Notes under the pieces: generated by a model
What the model was told of the DNA's origin: nothing
The model's database searches: none
The model's input: only the letters and a program-made list of their open reading frames with translations
Shown: one piece after another, positions 24,920 to 31,737 of the stretch
Position numbering within the stretch: the first letter of the stretch is position 1
Layout: each line of letters begins with the position of its first letter
Position numbers and translations under genes: made by a program
Virus record (IMG/VR): IMGVR_UViG_3300044644_002649
Location: 1-34,121 of that record
Direction: 5' to 3' (one strand)
Source of the DNA: a virus
DNA length: 34,121 bases

Positions 24920-25521
24920 TCGCCATGGTGCAGGATGGATAAAACTTCATCGATGGCCCGCCGTGATTCCTCCTGGATACCGGTCGCGTCGAGGCCCGAT
25001 AGGATCGGCGGAAGTTCCTGCTCAAATTTCTTGCGAAGCATGGCTTTTGCCTGCGCAACGAATTCCGTCCATGTCTGGCGGACTTCTTCCACCGCCACAT
25101 AGTCACCGCGTTTGATTCCCACTCGCAATTCCCGCTCTTCCACCTCAGCGAGGAGCTTCCTTGCCTTGAGTGATGTTTCGATGTCGGCACCATCTTGAGT
25201 GAGCGGCTCGCCACCCTTGAGTTCGTTTCGACGCATGAACTCCTTCCACTCCGACACATCGTGCATGCCGTTGGATGCAGGCTTTGGTGAGTCCTTGCGT
25301 TTTTTCCATGTATTGATCGACTGGCGCGTCACGCCCAGCACGGCAGCAAGCTCGACATAGCTGGATGCGGAGCTTGGGGATGAGCCACTACCGGTGGCCA
25401 TGGATTGCAGCATGGCTCGTTCGGTACGAGTCAGCTTGCCGCCTTTCTGGACCCGGCCAATCAGGTTGGCGAAGTCGCGCGAAAGGAGCTTTTTGGCAAT
25501 GTCAGGAGAAACGGCATCCAT
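24916..25521 (-). CDS. Small terminase subunit (Nu1-like)
   Basis: This 201-residue DNA-recognition subunit has a helix-turn-helix YVELAAVLGVTRQSINTWKK at about residues 56-75, followed by a winged part (DSPKPASNGMHDVSEWKEFMRR) and a helical middle (ETSLKARKLLAEVEERELRVGIKRGDYVAVEEVRQTWTEF) typical of Nu1/terminase small subunits. It recognises the packaging site and hands DNA to the large subunit, whose gene it overlaps. A TTGACG box lies 22 nt before the ATG. Confidence 0.85.
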   Translation of the reverse strand: MDAVSPDIAKKLLSRDFANLIGRVQKGGKLTRTERAMLQSMATGSGSSPSSASSYVELAAVLGVTRQSINTWKKRKDSPKPASNGMHDVSEWKEFMRRNELKGGEPLTQDGADIETSLKARKLLAEVEERELRVGIKRGDYVAVEEVRQTWTEFVAQAKAMLRKKFEQELPPILSGLDATGIQEESRRAIDEVLSILHHGE

Positions 25522-25550
25522 CCGCCGCTTGTCGACTCGTCAACTCGACA

Positions 25551-25847
25551 TCAATAAGCCACGCTCAGATATGGCTCGGCACAGCCCTGGCAAATCTTTG
25601 AATCGTGCATCCAGCCGTCTGGGTTGAGCGTTTGGCACTTTTGGCATCGGCTGAAATATCGTGTGTCCGCCAATGCTTTGTTCATCGCCGCATCGACATC
25701 GGCCGGGCTCGCATCTTCAGAAACTGAATCGTAATTGATCCATGCGTCCGTGGGGACATGACCATCCCATGAAATCGTTTTGATCTGCAATCGGCTGCCG
25801 TCTGAAGAGGAACGAATGAATTCCAGTTTGATTTCGTCGTCGGTCAT
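25551..25847 (-). CDS. Zinc-ribbon protein at the start of the late operon
   Basis: This 98-residue protein ends in RYFSRCQKCQTLNPDGWMHD followed by SKICQGCAE, two CxxC pairs 18 residues apart that form a zinc ribbon. The N-terminal part is beta-rich and acidic. It is the first gene read leftward from the divergent control region. Similar ribbon-ended proteins are common in bacterial genomes, and no role is known to me. A DNA- or RNA-binding regulatory function is possible but unproven. Confidence 0.7.
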   Translation of the reverse strand: MTDDEIKLEFIRSSSDGSRLQIKTISWDGHVPTDAWINYDSVSEDASPADVDAAMNKALADTRYFSRCQKCQTLNPDGWMHDSKICQGCAEPYLSVAY

Positions 25848-25978
25848 ATTTGTTCCAGCTCGCTATGGTGAACATACGACTTGAATTCAAGTTGTCCAAT
25901 TTGCGGCCCCGACTAGGTAGGAACGCCTGTGCAGTGTCAAGGGTTCGGGGGGCTGTAGTTGACGGCGGGGCAGGGGGC
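25848..25978. promoter_or_regulatory. Divergent control region between late (minus) and accessory (plus) operons
   Basis: This gap separates two opposite transcription units. It contains the perfect 14-bp palindrome ACTTGAATTCAAGT (25879-25892), a minus-strand TTGACA at about 25935-25940 that could be a -35 element for the late genes (with TACCTA 15 nt downstream as a poor -10), and a plus-strand TTGACG box (25959-25964) near the ParB-like start. The palindrome is the best operator candidate. Confidence 0.55.
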
Positions 25979-26758
25979 ATGAGCATTCCCGTGCATTGCG
26001 CCCACACCCGCCTCCTTGATCCCAACACGCTGAAACCCAATCCGGTTAATCCGAACCGCCACAGCGCCCACCAAATCCAACTTCTCGCGTCGATCATCCA
26101 GGAGCAGGGTTGGCGCAATCCAGTCACCGTATCCAAGCGCTCCGGTCTGATCGTTCGCGGGCATGGCCGCTTGGAGGCCGCACTTTTGATTGGTTGCGAA
26201 ACAATCCCAGTCGACGAGCAGGACTATGCAAGTGAGGCGGAGGAGCTTGCTGATCTGCTCGCCGACAACCGCCTCTCGGAATTGGCCGAACTCGACGAGG
26301 ACGAATTGCGGCGAGTTCTCAAATCGATTGGTGAATCGGATCCGAACTTCGACCTCGAGCTCACGGGGTTCATGGACGATGAGATCCGCAAGCTCATGGA
26401 TGAGGCAGCCAATCCGGAGGATGAACTCGAAACGATTCCACGCATGGAATGCCAAGCGTTCGAACACCACGACTACCTTGTCTTCATGTTCCACGACCTG
26501 CGCGACTGGATGCAGGCACTCCAACTGATGGGGGTTGGCGAGGTTGACTACTCCATCACCCGCAGAACCAAAAAAATCGGCCTCGGCCGCGTCATCCATG
26601 GAAAACGACTCCTCGAACTCTGCCGCCGAGCCAGCATGGCCGGAATTGCGCCCCCTGAAACTCAGGCTCTTGATTCTAAGCCGAAGCCGGAGCCGCTCGA
26701 TCACGAGCCACAAGTTGTTTCCCACGGCAACGCTGCTGGTTCCCGCAAGCGAAGCTGA
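25979..26758 (+). CDS. ParB-fold protein (ParB/Srx nuclease-like domain)
   Basis: The 259-residue product has an N-terminal ParB-type domain: LKPNPVNPNRHSAHQIQLLASIIQEQGWRNPVTVSKRSGLIVRGHGRLEAALLIGCETIPV is the conserved region, with GHGRLEA as box II. A variable acidic part and a C-terminal region (about residues 160-259) follow. The start at 25979 is chosen because a TTGACG box lies 20 nt before it and the ParB region begins soon after. ParB-fold proteins in phages can act as nucleases or adaptors next to DNA-modifying enzymes; the next gene fits that. The last 54 codons overlap the next gene in another frame. Confidence 0.8.
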   Translation: MSIPVHCAHTRLLDPNTLKPNPVNPNRHSAHQIQLLASIIQEQGWRNPVTVSKRSGLIVRGHGRLEAALLIGCETIPVDEQDYASEAEELADLLADNRLSELAELDEDELRRVLKSIGESDPNFDLELTGFMDDEIRKLMDEAANPEDELETIPRMECQAFEHHDYLVFMFHDLRDWMQALQLMGVGEVDYSITRRTKKIGLGRVIHGKRLLELCRRASMAGIAPPETQALDSKPKPEPLDHEPQVVSHGNAAGSRKRS

Positions 26759-27389
26759 ACATTACGCCCACACCGGGTTGGAAATTGAAACCATCCCCGA
26801 TGAGATCGCCGGCATCAGCGCGGTGAGGAACTGGGTTTTGAAGCACTTCACCGATGATGCGATCGTCATGCTCGACGATGATATTTCCGCCTGTGTCTGC
26901 ATGGTCAGCCTGAGGTGTAGAAAACTTTCGATCGAGGAAACCCAAGCAATGATCGAAAACTCGGCATGGTCCGCGCGTGGGGCAGGGGCCCGTTTGTTTG
27001 GCTGGCACCAGAGAAGCGATCCAAGGCTCCTTCAACGCAACGATCCATTTGGTGTGAATCACTGGGTCGGCGGGGCGGTTGGGGTGGTTCGCGATGATAG
27101 AGGTGGGGTGCCCAAGTGGGACGAACTACTCAAGTGCAAGTGCGACATTGATGCCACGCTCCAGGAGTTGATGGACAACCGCCTGGTATGGAACGAAGCG
27201 AGGTTCTGTTTCGTGCAAGAGCGCGACAAGAACCTTGGCGGCAACAGCCTGTTTCGCAGCGAGGAACGCATCGCCACCGAGAAGCGCTACCTCAAGCGCA
27301 AGTGGAAGGCCCACATCCGCCTCGAAAACTACAAGAGCCAAGACCGCGTTTCGATGGACGCGCCACGCCGCCAATCCGTGAAGGTCTGA
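26598..27389 (+). CDS. TET-associated-glycosyltransferase-like protein (GT-A fold)
   Basis: This 263-residue protein has the motifs of TET-associated glycosyltransferases (TAGT): an N-terminal strand LRLLILSRSRSRS then SHKLFPTATLLVPASEAEHY, an ETIPDEIAGISAVRNW motif, DDAIVMLDDDIS (the DDD metal-binding triad) and HWVGGAVGVVRDDRGGVP. Family members transfer sugars to modified bases in phage DNA. The exact start is unclear: ATG at 26598 is used, 26535 is possible, and any start overlaps the ParB gene by about 95 nt or more because the first conserved strand lies inside it. The repeated Ser-Arg run results from this double coding. Confidence 0.6.
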   Translation: MENDSSNSAAEPAWPELRPLKLRLLILSRSRSRSITSHKLFPTATLLVPASEAEHYAHTGLEIETIPDEIAGISAVRNWVLKHFTDDAIVMLDDDISACVCMVSLRCRKLSIEETQAMIENSAWSARGAGARLFGWHQRSDPRLLQRNDPFGVNHWVGGAVGVVRDDRGGVPKWDELLKCKCDIDATLQELMDNRLVWNEARFCFVQERDKNLGGNSLFRSEERIATEKRYLKRKWKAHIRLENYKSQDRVSMDAPRRQSVKV

Positions 27390-27446
27390 AAAATGGTGAT
27401 CAATACTGCTTTCCCCAAATGTTTCACTGCGAGACCATGGTAGACC

Positions 27447-28004
27447 ATGAGTTATCACCTCAACACGATACGCGGATATTCATTCCCAGCGGTTTCCAGC
27501 GCCATGCAGAAAGCCATTCGGCGCGGCGATGCCAAACTTGCCGGCTACTGGGCACTTGAACTTTGGGCCAGTGGATTTGGTCAGTATGTCTGGCGGCGCT
27601 TGCTCACCGTGAGCGCGGAGGACTGCTGGGGAATCCTCACGGCGGAAATAAAAGCCCTGCACGACAGCTACACCGAGATCAATCAGCATGTGCCCAAAGG
27701 AAAACCCAAGGGGCGCATCTTCATATCCAAAGCGGTCATCCTTCTCTGCATGGCCAAGAAGAGCCGCGATGCCGACCACCTTCAAAACTTTGTCTATGAC
27801 CAGCAGGCCGGGCTTGATGCTGCCACGCTGACCGACGAACTCGAACAGGCAGGTCAATACATCCCCATACCCGACTACGCCTATGACTGCCACACGCCGC
27901 AGGGCCGACGGATGGGCAAAACCAAAGCCGAGTTTTTCCGCCAGGAGCAAGACGCCCTAGCGCCCTTCATTCCCGGCCTGTTCGACAACCTCATTGATTC
28001 CTAA
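27447..28004 (+). CDS. Stand-alone MgsA/RarA C-terminal-like protein
   Basis: The N-terminal half of this 185-residue protein (SSAMQKAIRRGDAKLAGYWALELWASGFGQYVWRRLL at about 15-52) matches the pattern of the C-terminal domain of RarA/MgsA-type clamp-loader-like ATPases, which mediates oligomerisation. No AAA+ ATPase part is present, so this is a domain-only protein. The last third includes YDCHTPQGRRMGKTKAEFF. Such proteins occur in phages and plasmids, and a role in replication or recombination is likely but unproven. Confidence 0.55.
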   Translation: MSYHLNTIRGYSFPAVSSAMQKAIRRGDAKLAGYWALELWASGFGQYVWRRLLTVSAEDCWGILTAEIKALHDSYTEINQHVPKGKPKGRIFISKAVILLCMAKKSRDADHLQNFVYDQQAGLDAATLTDELEQAGQYIPIPDYAYDCHTPQGRRMGKTKAEFFRQEQDALAPFIPGLFDNLIDS

Positions 28005-28025
28005 CCACCAACCACTGAAATCCCC

Positions 28026-28307
28026 ATGGGCATACACCTGATGCAACCCCGCTTCCCGCTGGGCAAAATATTCGCCACCCCCGGTGCCATCGCGCTCGAT
28101 GTCGACCTGACCCAATACCTGCGACGTCACCACTGCGGTGATTGGGGCGAAGCACTCTGCGACGAGGATCGCAGAACAAACGATGAAGCGCTCGACGATG
28201 GGTTCCGGCTATTGAGTTGCTACCGCACACCCGCTGGCGACCGCCTCTACATCATCACCGAACACGATAGGTCGACGACGACGATCTTGCTGCCGAGTGA
28301 GTATTGA
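28026..28307 (+). CDS. Small conserved plasmid/phage-type protein
   Basis: This 93-residue protein has the signature RFPLGKIFATPGA, then CGDWGEALCDEDRRTNDEAL and RLLSCYRTPAGDRLYIITEHDRSTTTILLPSEY. This matches a widespread small family I know from plasmids and phages, without a known function. A start at the second Met (28041) is also possible. It lies 21 nt after the RarA-like gene, in the same direction. Confidence 0.7.
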   Translation: MGIHLMQPRFPLGKIFATPGAIALDVDLTQYLRRHHCGDWGEALCDEDRRTNDEALDDGFRLLSCYRTPAGDRLYIITEHDRSTTTILLPSEY

Positions 28308-28319
28308 TGAAGTGCCGTC

Positions 28320-28338
28320 CAATCCGCATGCCAACGGG
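28320..28338. repeat. 19-bp direct repeat, left copy
   Basis: CAATCCGCATGCCAACGGG occurs here and identically at 29512-29530. The two copies bracket the DUF6448-like gene and the next plus-strand gene. A related GCGGATGG follows each copy within about 50 nt. Confidence 0.7.
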
Positions 28339-28460
28339 CTTAAAACCAGCCCAACATACGCGGATGGTGGATGTGAGGGTCGACCATATTGCCATACCTT
28401 GAGCTGGTGCTGTGTGCTCCTACGCTTGATTACGCGGCATCATGGTGGCTGCCGGGAACA

Positions 28461-29087
28461 TCAATGGCAGCATCTCTCCTTTGCCTTAGGTCCGGCGTGA
28501 TCTGGTTGCTGACCAGCAATCGCGGCGTGGACGTTCTCCACATAATGCATGTAGTCCACATACGCTGCGACGAATTCCCTCCCAGCCTCGAGATTGTCGT
28601 CTTTATGTTTTGCGGCTTCGACTGCACGATCCAATTTTTGCCTAATGACTTTACCCATCTGGTCATTAATTTCCCGGATCATCTCGTCCGCCGATCGTCC
28701 TTGCAGCGCCATGTCGGCCATGGCAATCACAGGATCGACCGGTTCGTCCTTTACGCCGCTGTATGGAGCCCCTTCGCCCGCTCTGTGCAGGCGCACCAGT
28801 GTTTCAATGAATTGACGATCGGCGAGTTCCTTTGCTTCAGGCCCTTTGGCGCGTACTGTTTGAGTCCTTGCAAACGCGGCCCTGATTTCAGCCTCGCGAT
28901 CCTTTTTGATCCACTTCAGCACGGGAGTGACATCGCCCTTTTCTAAGGCCGCTCTCGCTTCCTGTATCACAGGCCCCTTTTCCGTGTCGCAGTGTGCTAC
29001 GGCTGTTTTGCTGATCGTGAGCCAACATATGCTGATCAATGACGCGCAGCCCGTTCCTATAATTCTGGAAAATTGCTTGGTTCTCAT
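28461..29087 (-). CDS. DUF6448-like exported protein (cargo)
   Basis: This 208-residue protein starts at 29087 with a signal sequence (MRTKQFSRIIGTGCASLISI then CWLTISKTAVAHC) and the mature start AHCDTEKGPVIQEARAALEKGDVTPVLKWIKKDREAEIRAAFARTQ is characteristic of a family found in many bacteria (DUF6448-type). FIETLVRLHRAGEGAPYSGVK continues the pattern. Its role is unknown. It runs against the surrounding plus-strand genes and sits between two 19-bp direct repeats, which suggests cargo inserted into the phage. Confidence 0.7.
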   Translation of the reverse strand: MRTKQFSRIIGTGCASLISICWLTISKTAVAHCDTEKGPVIQEARAALEKGDVTPVLKWIKKDREAEIRAAFARTQTVRAKGPEAKELADRQFIETLVRLHRAGEGAPYSGVKDEPVDPVIAMADMALQGRSADEMIREINDQMGKVIRQKLDRAVEAAKHKDDNLEAGREFVAAYVDYMHYVENVHAAIAGQQPDHAGPKAKERCCH

Positions 29088-29132
29088 AGTGATTTTTTTG
29101 GTTTTAGTTGTGATTTTGATGCATTCAACCCG

Positions 29133-29183
29133 ATGGCCCGCGAGTTGATCGAAGTCAACCTGCCCGATGGCGTGGACGGCTAA
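29133..29183 (+). pseudogene. Short coding remnant
   Basis: A 16-codon reading, MARELIEVNLPDGVDG, ends in TAA 3 nt before the next gene and looks like the tail of a longer protein whose front is missing. It lies next to the start of the oppositely oriented DUF6448-like gene, consistent with truncation by that insertion. It could also be chance. Confidence 0.25.
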
Positions 29184-29186
29184 CTC

Positions 29187-29501
29187 ATGCCGCGCGAGAG
29201 CACGTTTTTGAAGACCGCCAACGTGATAGGTCGTCGTGATGGCACGCCGGACTTCGTCTTCCATATTTCTGACTACGTGTTCGAGGGGGCGAACTTGGTG
29301 CGTCATCTCTCAGCCGGCGTCGAAATCCGCTTGGGCTACAACCATGTCATCGGCGGGATCGACCGTATCACGCCTTGGATGCACAAGGATTCCCTGATTG
29401 GCCGCGTGGTGAAGTTCAGCCACCAACCCAGCGGCGCCAAAGAAGCGCCCCGGTTTCCGAAGTTCATCGGCTTCCGCGAAACTTGGGACATGAGTGCCTA
29501 A
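29187..29501 (+). CDS. Small protein with possible ligase OB-domain-like end
   Basis: The C-terminus of this 104-residue protein (LIGRVVKFSHQPSGAKEAPR, then FPKFIGFRETWDM) reads like the last strand pair of ATP-dependent DNA ligase OB domains, with the PRFPxFxGFR phrase. The rest (FEGANLVRHLSAGVEIRLGYNHVIGGIDRIT) is not recognised and there is no nucleotidyltransferase domain or KxDG motif. It may be a truncated ligase or a separate small family. Confidence 0.5.
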   Translation: MPRESTFLKTANVIGRRDGTPDFVFHISDYVFEGANLVRHLSAGVEIRLGYNHVIGGIDRITPWMHKDSLIGRVVKFSHQPSGAKEAPRFPKFIGFRETWDMSA

Positions 29502-29572
29502 TGCGCTTGTTCAATCCGCATGCCAACGGGGATACGCCGCGAAAAATGGCCGACCAATATGGTGCGAACTGA
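29501..29572 (+). CDS. Possible small ORF coupled to the previous gene
   Basis: The stop and start overlap as TAATG. The 23-residue product MRLFNPHANGDTPRKMADQY ends in GAN. Its phrase NPHANG is encoded by the 19-bp direct repeat. It may be coupled to the preceding gene or be a by-product of the repeat. Confidence 0.25.
   Translation: MRLFNPHANGDTPRKMADQYGAN
29512..29530. repeat. 19-bp direct repeat, right copy
   Basis: It is identical to 28320-28338 (CAATCCGCATGCCAACGGG). The distance between copies is 1192 bp, which would be the size of the inserted unit. Confidence 0.7.
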
Positions 29573-29583
29573 CGTGCGGATGG

Positions 29584-29643
29584 CGCGCGACAAAACGCGC
29601 GGATGGCTGGCAGGAGGAAGGATGTCGGAACGCACATCCCTCC
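29584..29643 (+). other. Two hairpins before the amidoligase gene
   Basis: CGCGCG pairs with CGCGCG over a 6-nt loop ACAAAA (29584-29601). GGATGT pairs with ACATCC over an 8-nt loop (29620-29639). No T-run follows either one, so they are not clear terminators. They occupy the gap before the amidoligase start and may be mRNA structures. Confidence 0.35.
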
Positions 29644-29658
29644 GGCACCAGATCCTAA

Positions 29659-30603
29659 ATGAAACCATCAGATAAGAAGGCCGAAGCCATTACCTTCGGA
29701 GTTGAACTCGAAACCACCATTCCCGTGCTCTCCGGCGTGGTGGTTGGAAATTACCACAACGGCATCAGTGTAAGAGCTGGTGTTGCCACCGGATCCAGCA
29801 CCCCGCTGAACGCACCCACATTCAATGGCGAGTGTTGGCGGGCCGAACGCGACGGTTCCATTCGTGCCCGCGCCGACCGTACGGCATGCGAATTTGTTTC
29901 GCCCATCCTCAGTGGCAGCGATGGGGTGCAACACCTCATTGAATTCGTCGAATGGGCCAACGCGATTGGTGCCAACGTCAACGCAAGCTGCGGCTGTCAC
30001 ATCACCGTGGGCATCGCATCCATCATTGGCACCGAAGACCTGCAAGCGATGAGCGACTTTGCCCGCAAGCTGGCTCACATCACCCGCTGGCATGCCATGA
30101 GCCTCTATGGCCAAACGGGCACTGGCCGCCATCTCAACCGCTATAGCCACATGCTCGGAGATGATGTGGGGAAATTGGTTCGCCAGATGCATCGGGGCAA
30201 GGACCCCAAGCGCAAGTTGAGCGCTGCACGTGAGTGTGGCAGGGGAATGATCAACTTCCAAAAACTCTTCACCCACGGAGTGATCGAATTCCGGGTCTTT
30301 GCCGGCACACTCAACCGCCAAAAACTTCTTCACCACCTTGCCACGGTGTTGGGGCTTTGCCGCCGGGCCGCCGAGGTGGATTGCCTCGGGTCATTCAAGA
30401 AGAACAAGACCCAAGCGAAACGCACAGCCACCGCCAAAGACGCGCTGATGTTCCTGTGGGATTACCTTGGATGGACCGGCAGCAAGCGACCTGTGGCACT
30501 TGGTCTCATCGGCCCACTCCATTCGGAATTCGATGCCTACCGCAAGATCGCCGAGCGGCTCTGCCGCCGCTTCGATTCCCGCTTTCCCTTCGCCAACCTC
30601 TGA
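29659..30603 (+). CDS. Amidoligase (COOH-NH2 ligase, Amidoligase_2-type)
   Basis: Enzymes of this glutamine-synthetase-related fold join carboxyl and amino groups using ATP. The 314-residue protein has the N-terminal TFGVELET (residues 12-19), WRAERDGSI (60-68), EFVSPIL (78-84), CGCHITVG (111-118) and VIEFRVFAGTLN (about 207-218), the series of acidic motifs that bind metal and nucleotide in this family. The substrate is unknown. The next gene encodes a class II glutamine amidotransferase, a pairing described for phage and bacterial amidoligase cassettes. Confidence 0.8.
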   Translation: MKPSDKKAEAITFGVELETTIPVLSGVVVGNYHNGISVRAGVATGSSTPLNAPTFNGECWRAERDGSIRARADRTACEFVSPILSGSDGVQHLIEFVEWANAIGANVNASCGCHITVGIASIIGTEDLQAMSDFARKLAHITRWHAMSLYGQTGTGRHLNRYSHMLGDDVGKLVRQMHRGKDPKRKLSAARECGRGMINFQKLFTHGVIEFRVFAGTLNRQKLLHHLATVLGLCRRAAEVDCLGSFKKNKTQAKRTATAKDALMFLWDYLGWTGSKRPVALGLIGPLHSEFDAYRKIAERLCRRFDSRFPFANL

Positions 30604-30617
30604 TCCCTCCGACTGCC

Positions 30618-31259
30618 ATGTGTGTGATCCTTGTATGCCCGGAGAACGTGCGCCCAGACCGCGCAACCATCGATGCCTGCCACGCCGCCAACCCCCACGG
30701 TGCCGGTGTGGCGTGGCGGGAAAATGGCGAGGTGCGATGGAGCAAAGGCCTCGATCCGGATGAAGTCGAACGCCTGATTGGTGAACTGCCCGGTGAAATC
30801 ATTATCCACTTTCGATGGGCCAGCGTGGGGGAGGTGACTCCCAAACTCTGCCATCCATTCCCGATATCGGCCCGCGTGTCCACCCGCCTCACCGGCCATG
30901 CCCGCGCGGTGCTCTTCCACAATGGCACTTGGTGCCAATGGCGCGACACCCTACGCCGCATGCCCAAGCACCGGATGCCCGACGGGCTGCTTTCCGACAC
31001 TCGTGTGGCTGCCTCGCTGGTCGATCTCTGCGGCATGGAATTCCTCCACAAACTGCCAGGCCGCTATGTGTTCTTCGATCGCGACTTCACCGAACTCTTC
31101 GGCGATTGGCGGCACTTCCGCGGGATGATGGCGAGCAATCTCCACTTCATGCCCGTGCGCGATACGCGACCCGAATTCCTTCGCCCCAAACCCACGCTAA
31201 TACGCCACGAGGAAGCCTATTTTGCCGACCTCGATGACGATGAACTCCCCAACTTCTGA
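30618..31259 (+). CDS. Class II glutamine amidotransferase-like protein
   Basis: This 213-residue protein starts MCVILVCPENVRP with Cys2, the N-terminal nucleophile of Ntn-type class II amidotransferases once Met is removed. GAGVAWRENGEVRWSKG, IIIHFRWASVGEV and LFHNGTW follow in the usual order of the GATase II fold (the HNG is typical). It starts 15 nt after the amidoligase gene. It may release ammonia from glutamine or act as an amidohydrolase for the ligase product; which is unknown. Confidence 0.75.
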   Translation: MCVILVCPENVRPDRATIDACHAANPHGAGVAWRENGEVRWSKGLDPDEVERLIGELPGEIIIHFRWASVGEVTPKLCHPFPISARVSTRLTGHARAVLFHNGTWCQWRDTLRRMPKHRMPDGLLSDTRVAASLVDLCGMEFLHKLPGRYVFFDRDFTELFGDWRHFRGMMASNLHFMPVRDTRPEFLRPKPTLIRHEEAYFADLDDDELPNF

Positions 31260-31310
31260 TCGATGCCAAGTGGTCATCAAACGCGAAATCCATCACCCCC
31301 AAACAAACAT

Positions 31311-31733
31311 ATGAAGAAGAAAACAAGATACCTAGTGACTATTGGAAACCCGACCATCCAGACCATCGGCCTGTGCCGAAAATTGGATGTTCATGCCCTG
31401 CTGTGGGCCTGTGCGAAATCCAATCCATTCAAACCTGCAGTGGCCAATGTCGGCGCACAAGTGCTCACCAATGACCATTTGCGCGACCGGCGACTGCCAA
31501 GCACCCAATCATTCCCAGCACTGCGCGAACGCATCGGCTATTGGGAAACCGCACTCGAACACGATGATCCCCACATCCTCTTGGAGGCAGCCGTGGTGTC
31601 AGCACTCAATAGCTACCTCGACCTGATGGGGGAGAATGCCCTCGCAGGAGATCAGGAGAATTTCATCACCGCCGTCACACAGGCCGCACACCAGTGGGCG
31701 CAGGAATGCTTCAACTTCACCAACGACCATTGA
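31311..31733 (+). CDS. Accessory-region protein, unknown
   Basis: This 140-residue protein starts at MKKKTRYLVTIGNP; an earlier in-frame start at 31263 gives a low-complexity leader and is rejected. It is predicted helical in the second half (LEAAVVSALNSYLDLMGENALAGDQENFITAVTQAAHQWAQECF). No family is recognised. It lies 51 nt after the amidotransferase gene and 4 nt before the excisionase-like gene, on the same strand. Confidence 0.5.
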   Translation: MKKKTRYLVTIGNPTIQTIGLCRKLDVHALLWACAKSNPFKPAVANVGAQVLTNDHLRDRRLPSTQSFPALRERIGYWETALEHDDPHILLEAAVVSALNSYLDLMGENALAGDQENFITAVTQAAHQWAQECFNFTNDH

Positions 31734-31737
31734 AGCC

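Noticed and set aside
3840-25964. TTGACA boxes as ordinary sigma-70 -35 elements
   Set aside because: They lie only 13-23 nt before the start codon, so the -10 would fall in the coding region, and no TATAAT-like sequence is there at 16-18 nt.
25937-26725. 262-codon open frame on the minus strand across the ParB gene
   Set aside because: It has no recognisable domain and is the antisense shadow of a conserved ParB-type gene.
28389-28946. 185-codon open frame on the plus strand
   Set aside because: It is antisense to the DUF6448-like gene, whose protein has a signal peptide and family motifs.
29668-30336. 222-codon open frame on the minus strand
   Set aside because: It mirrors the amidoligase gene, which has clear family motifs on the plus strand.
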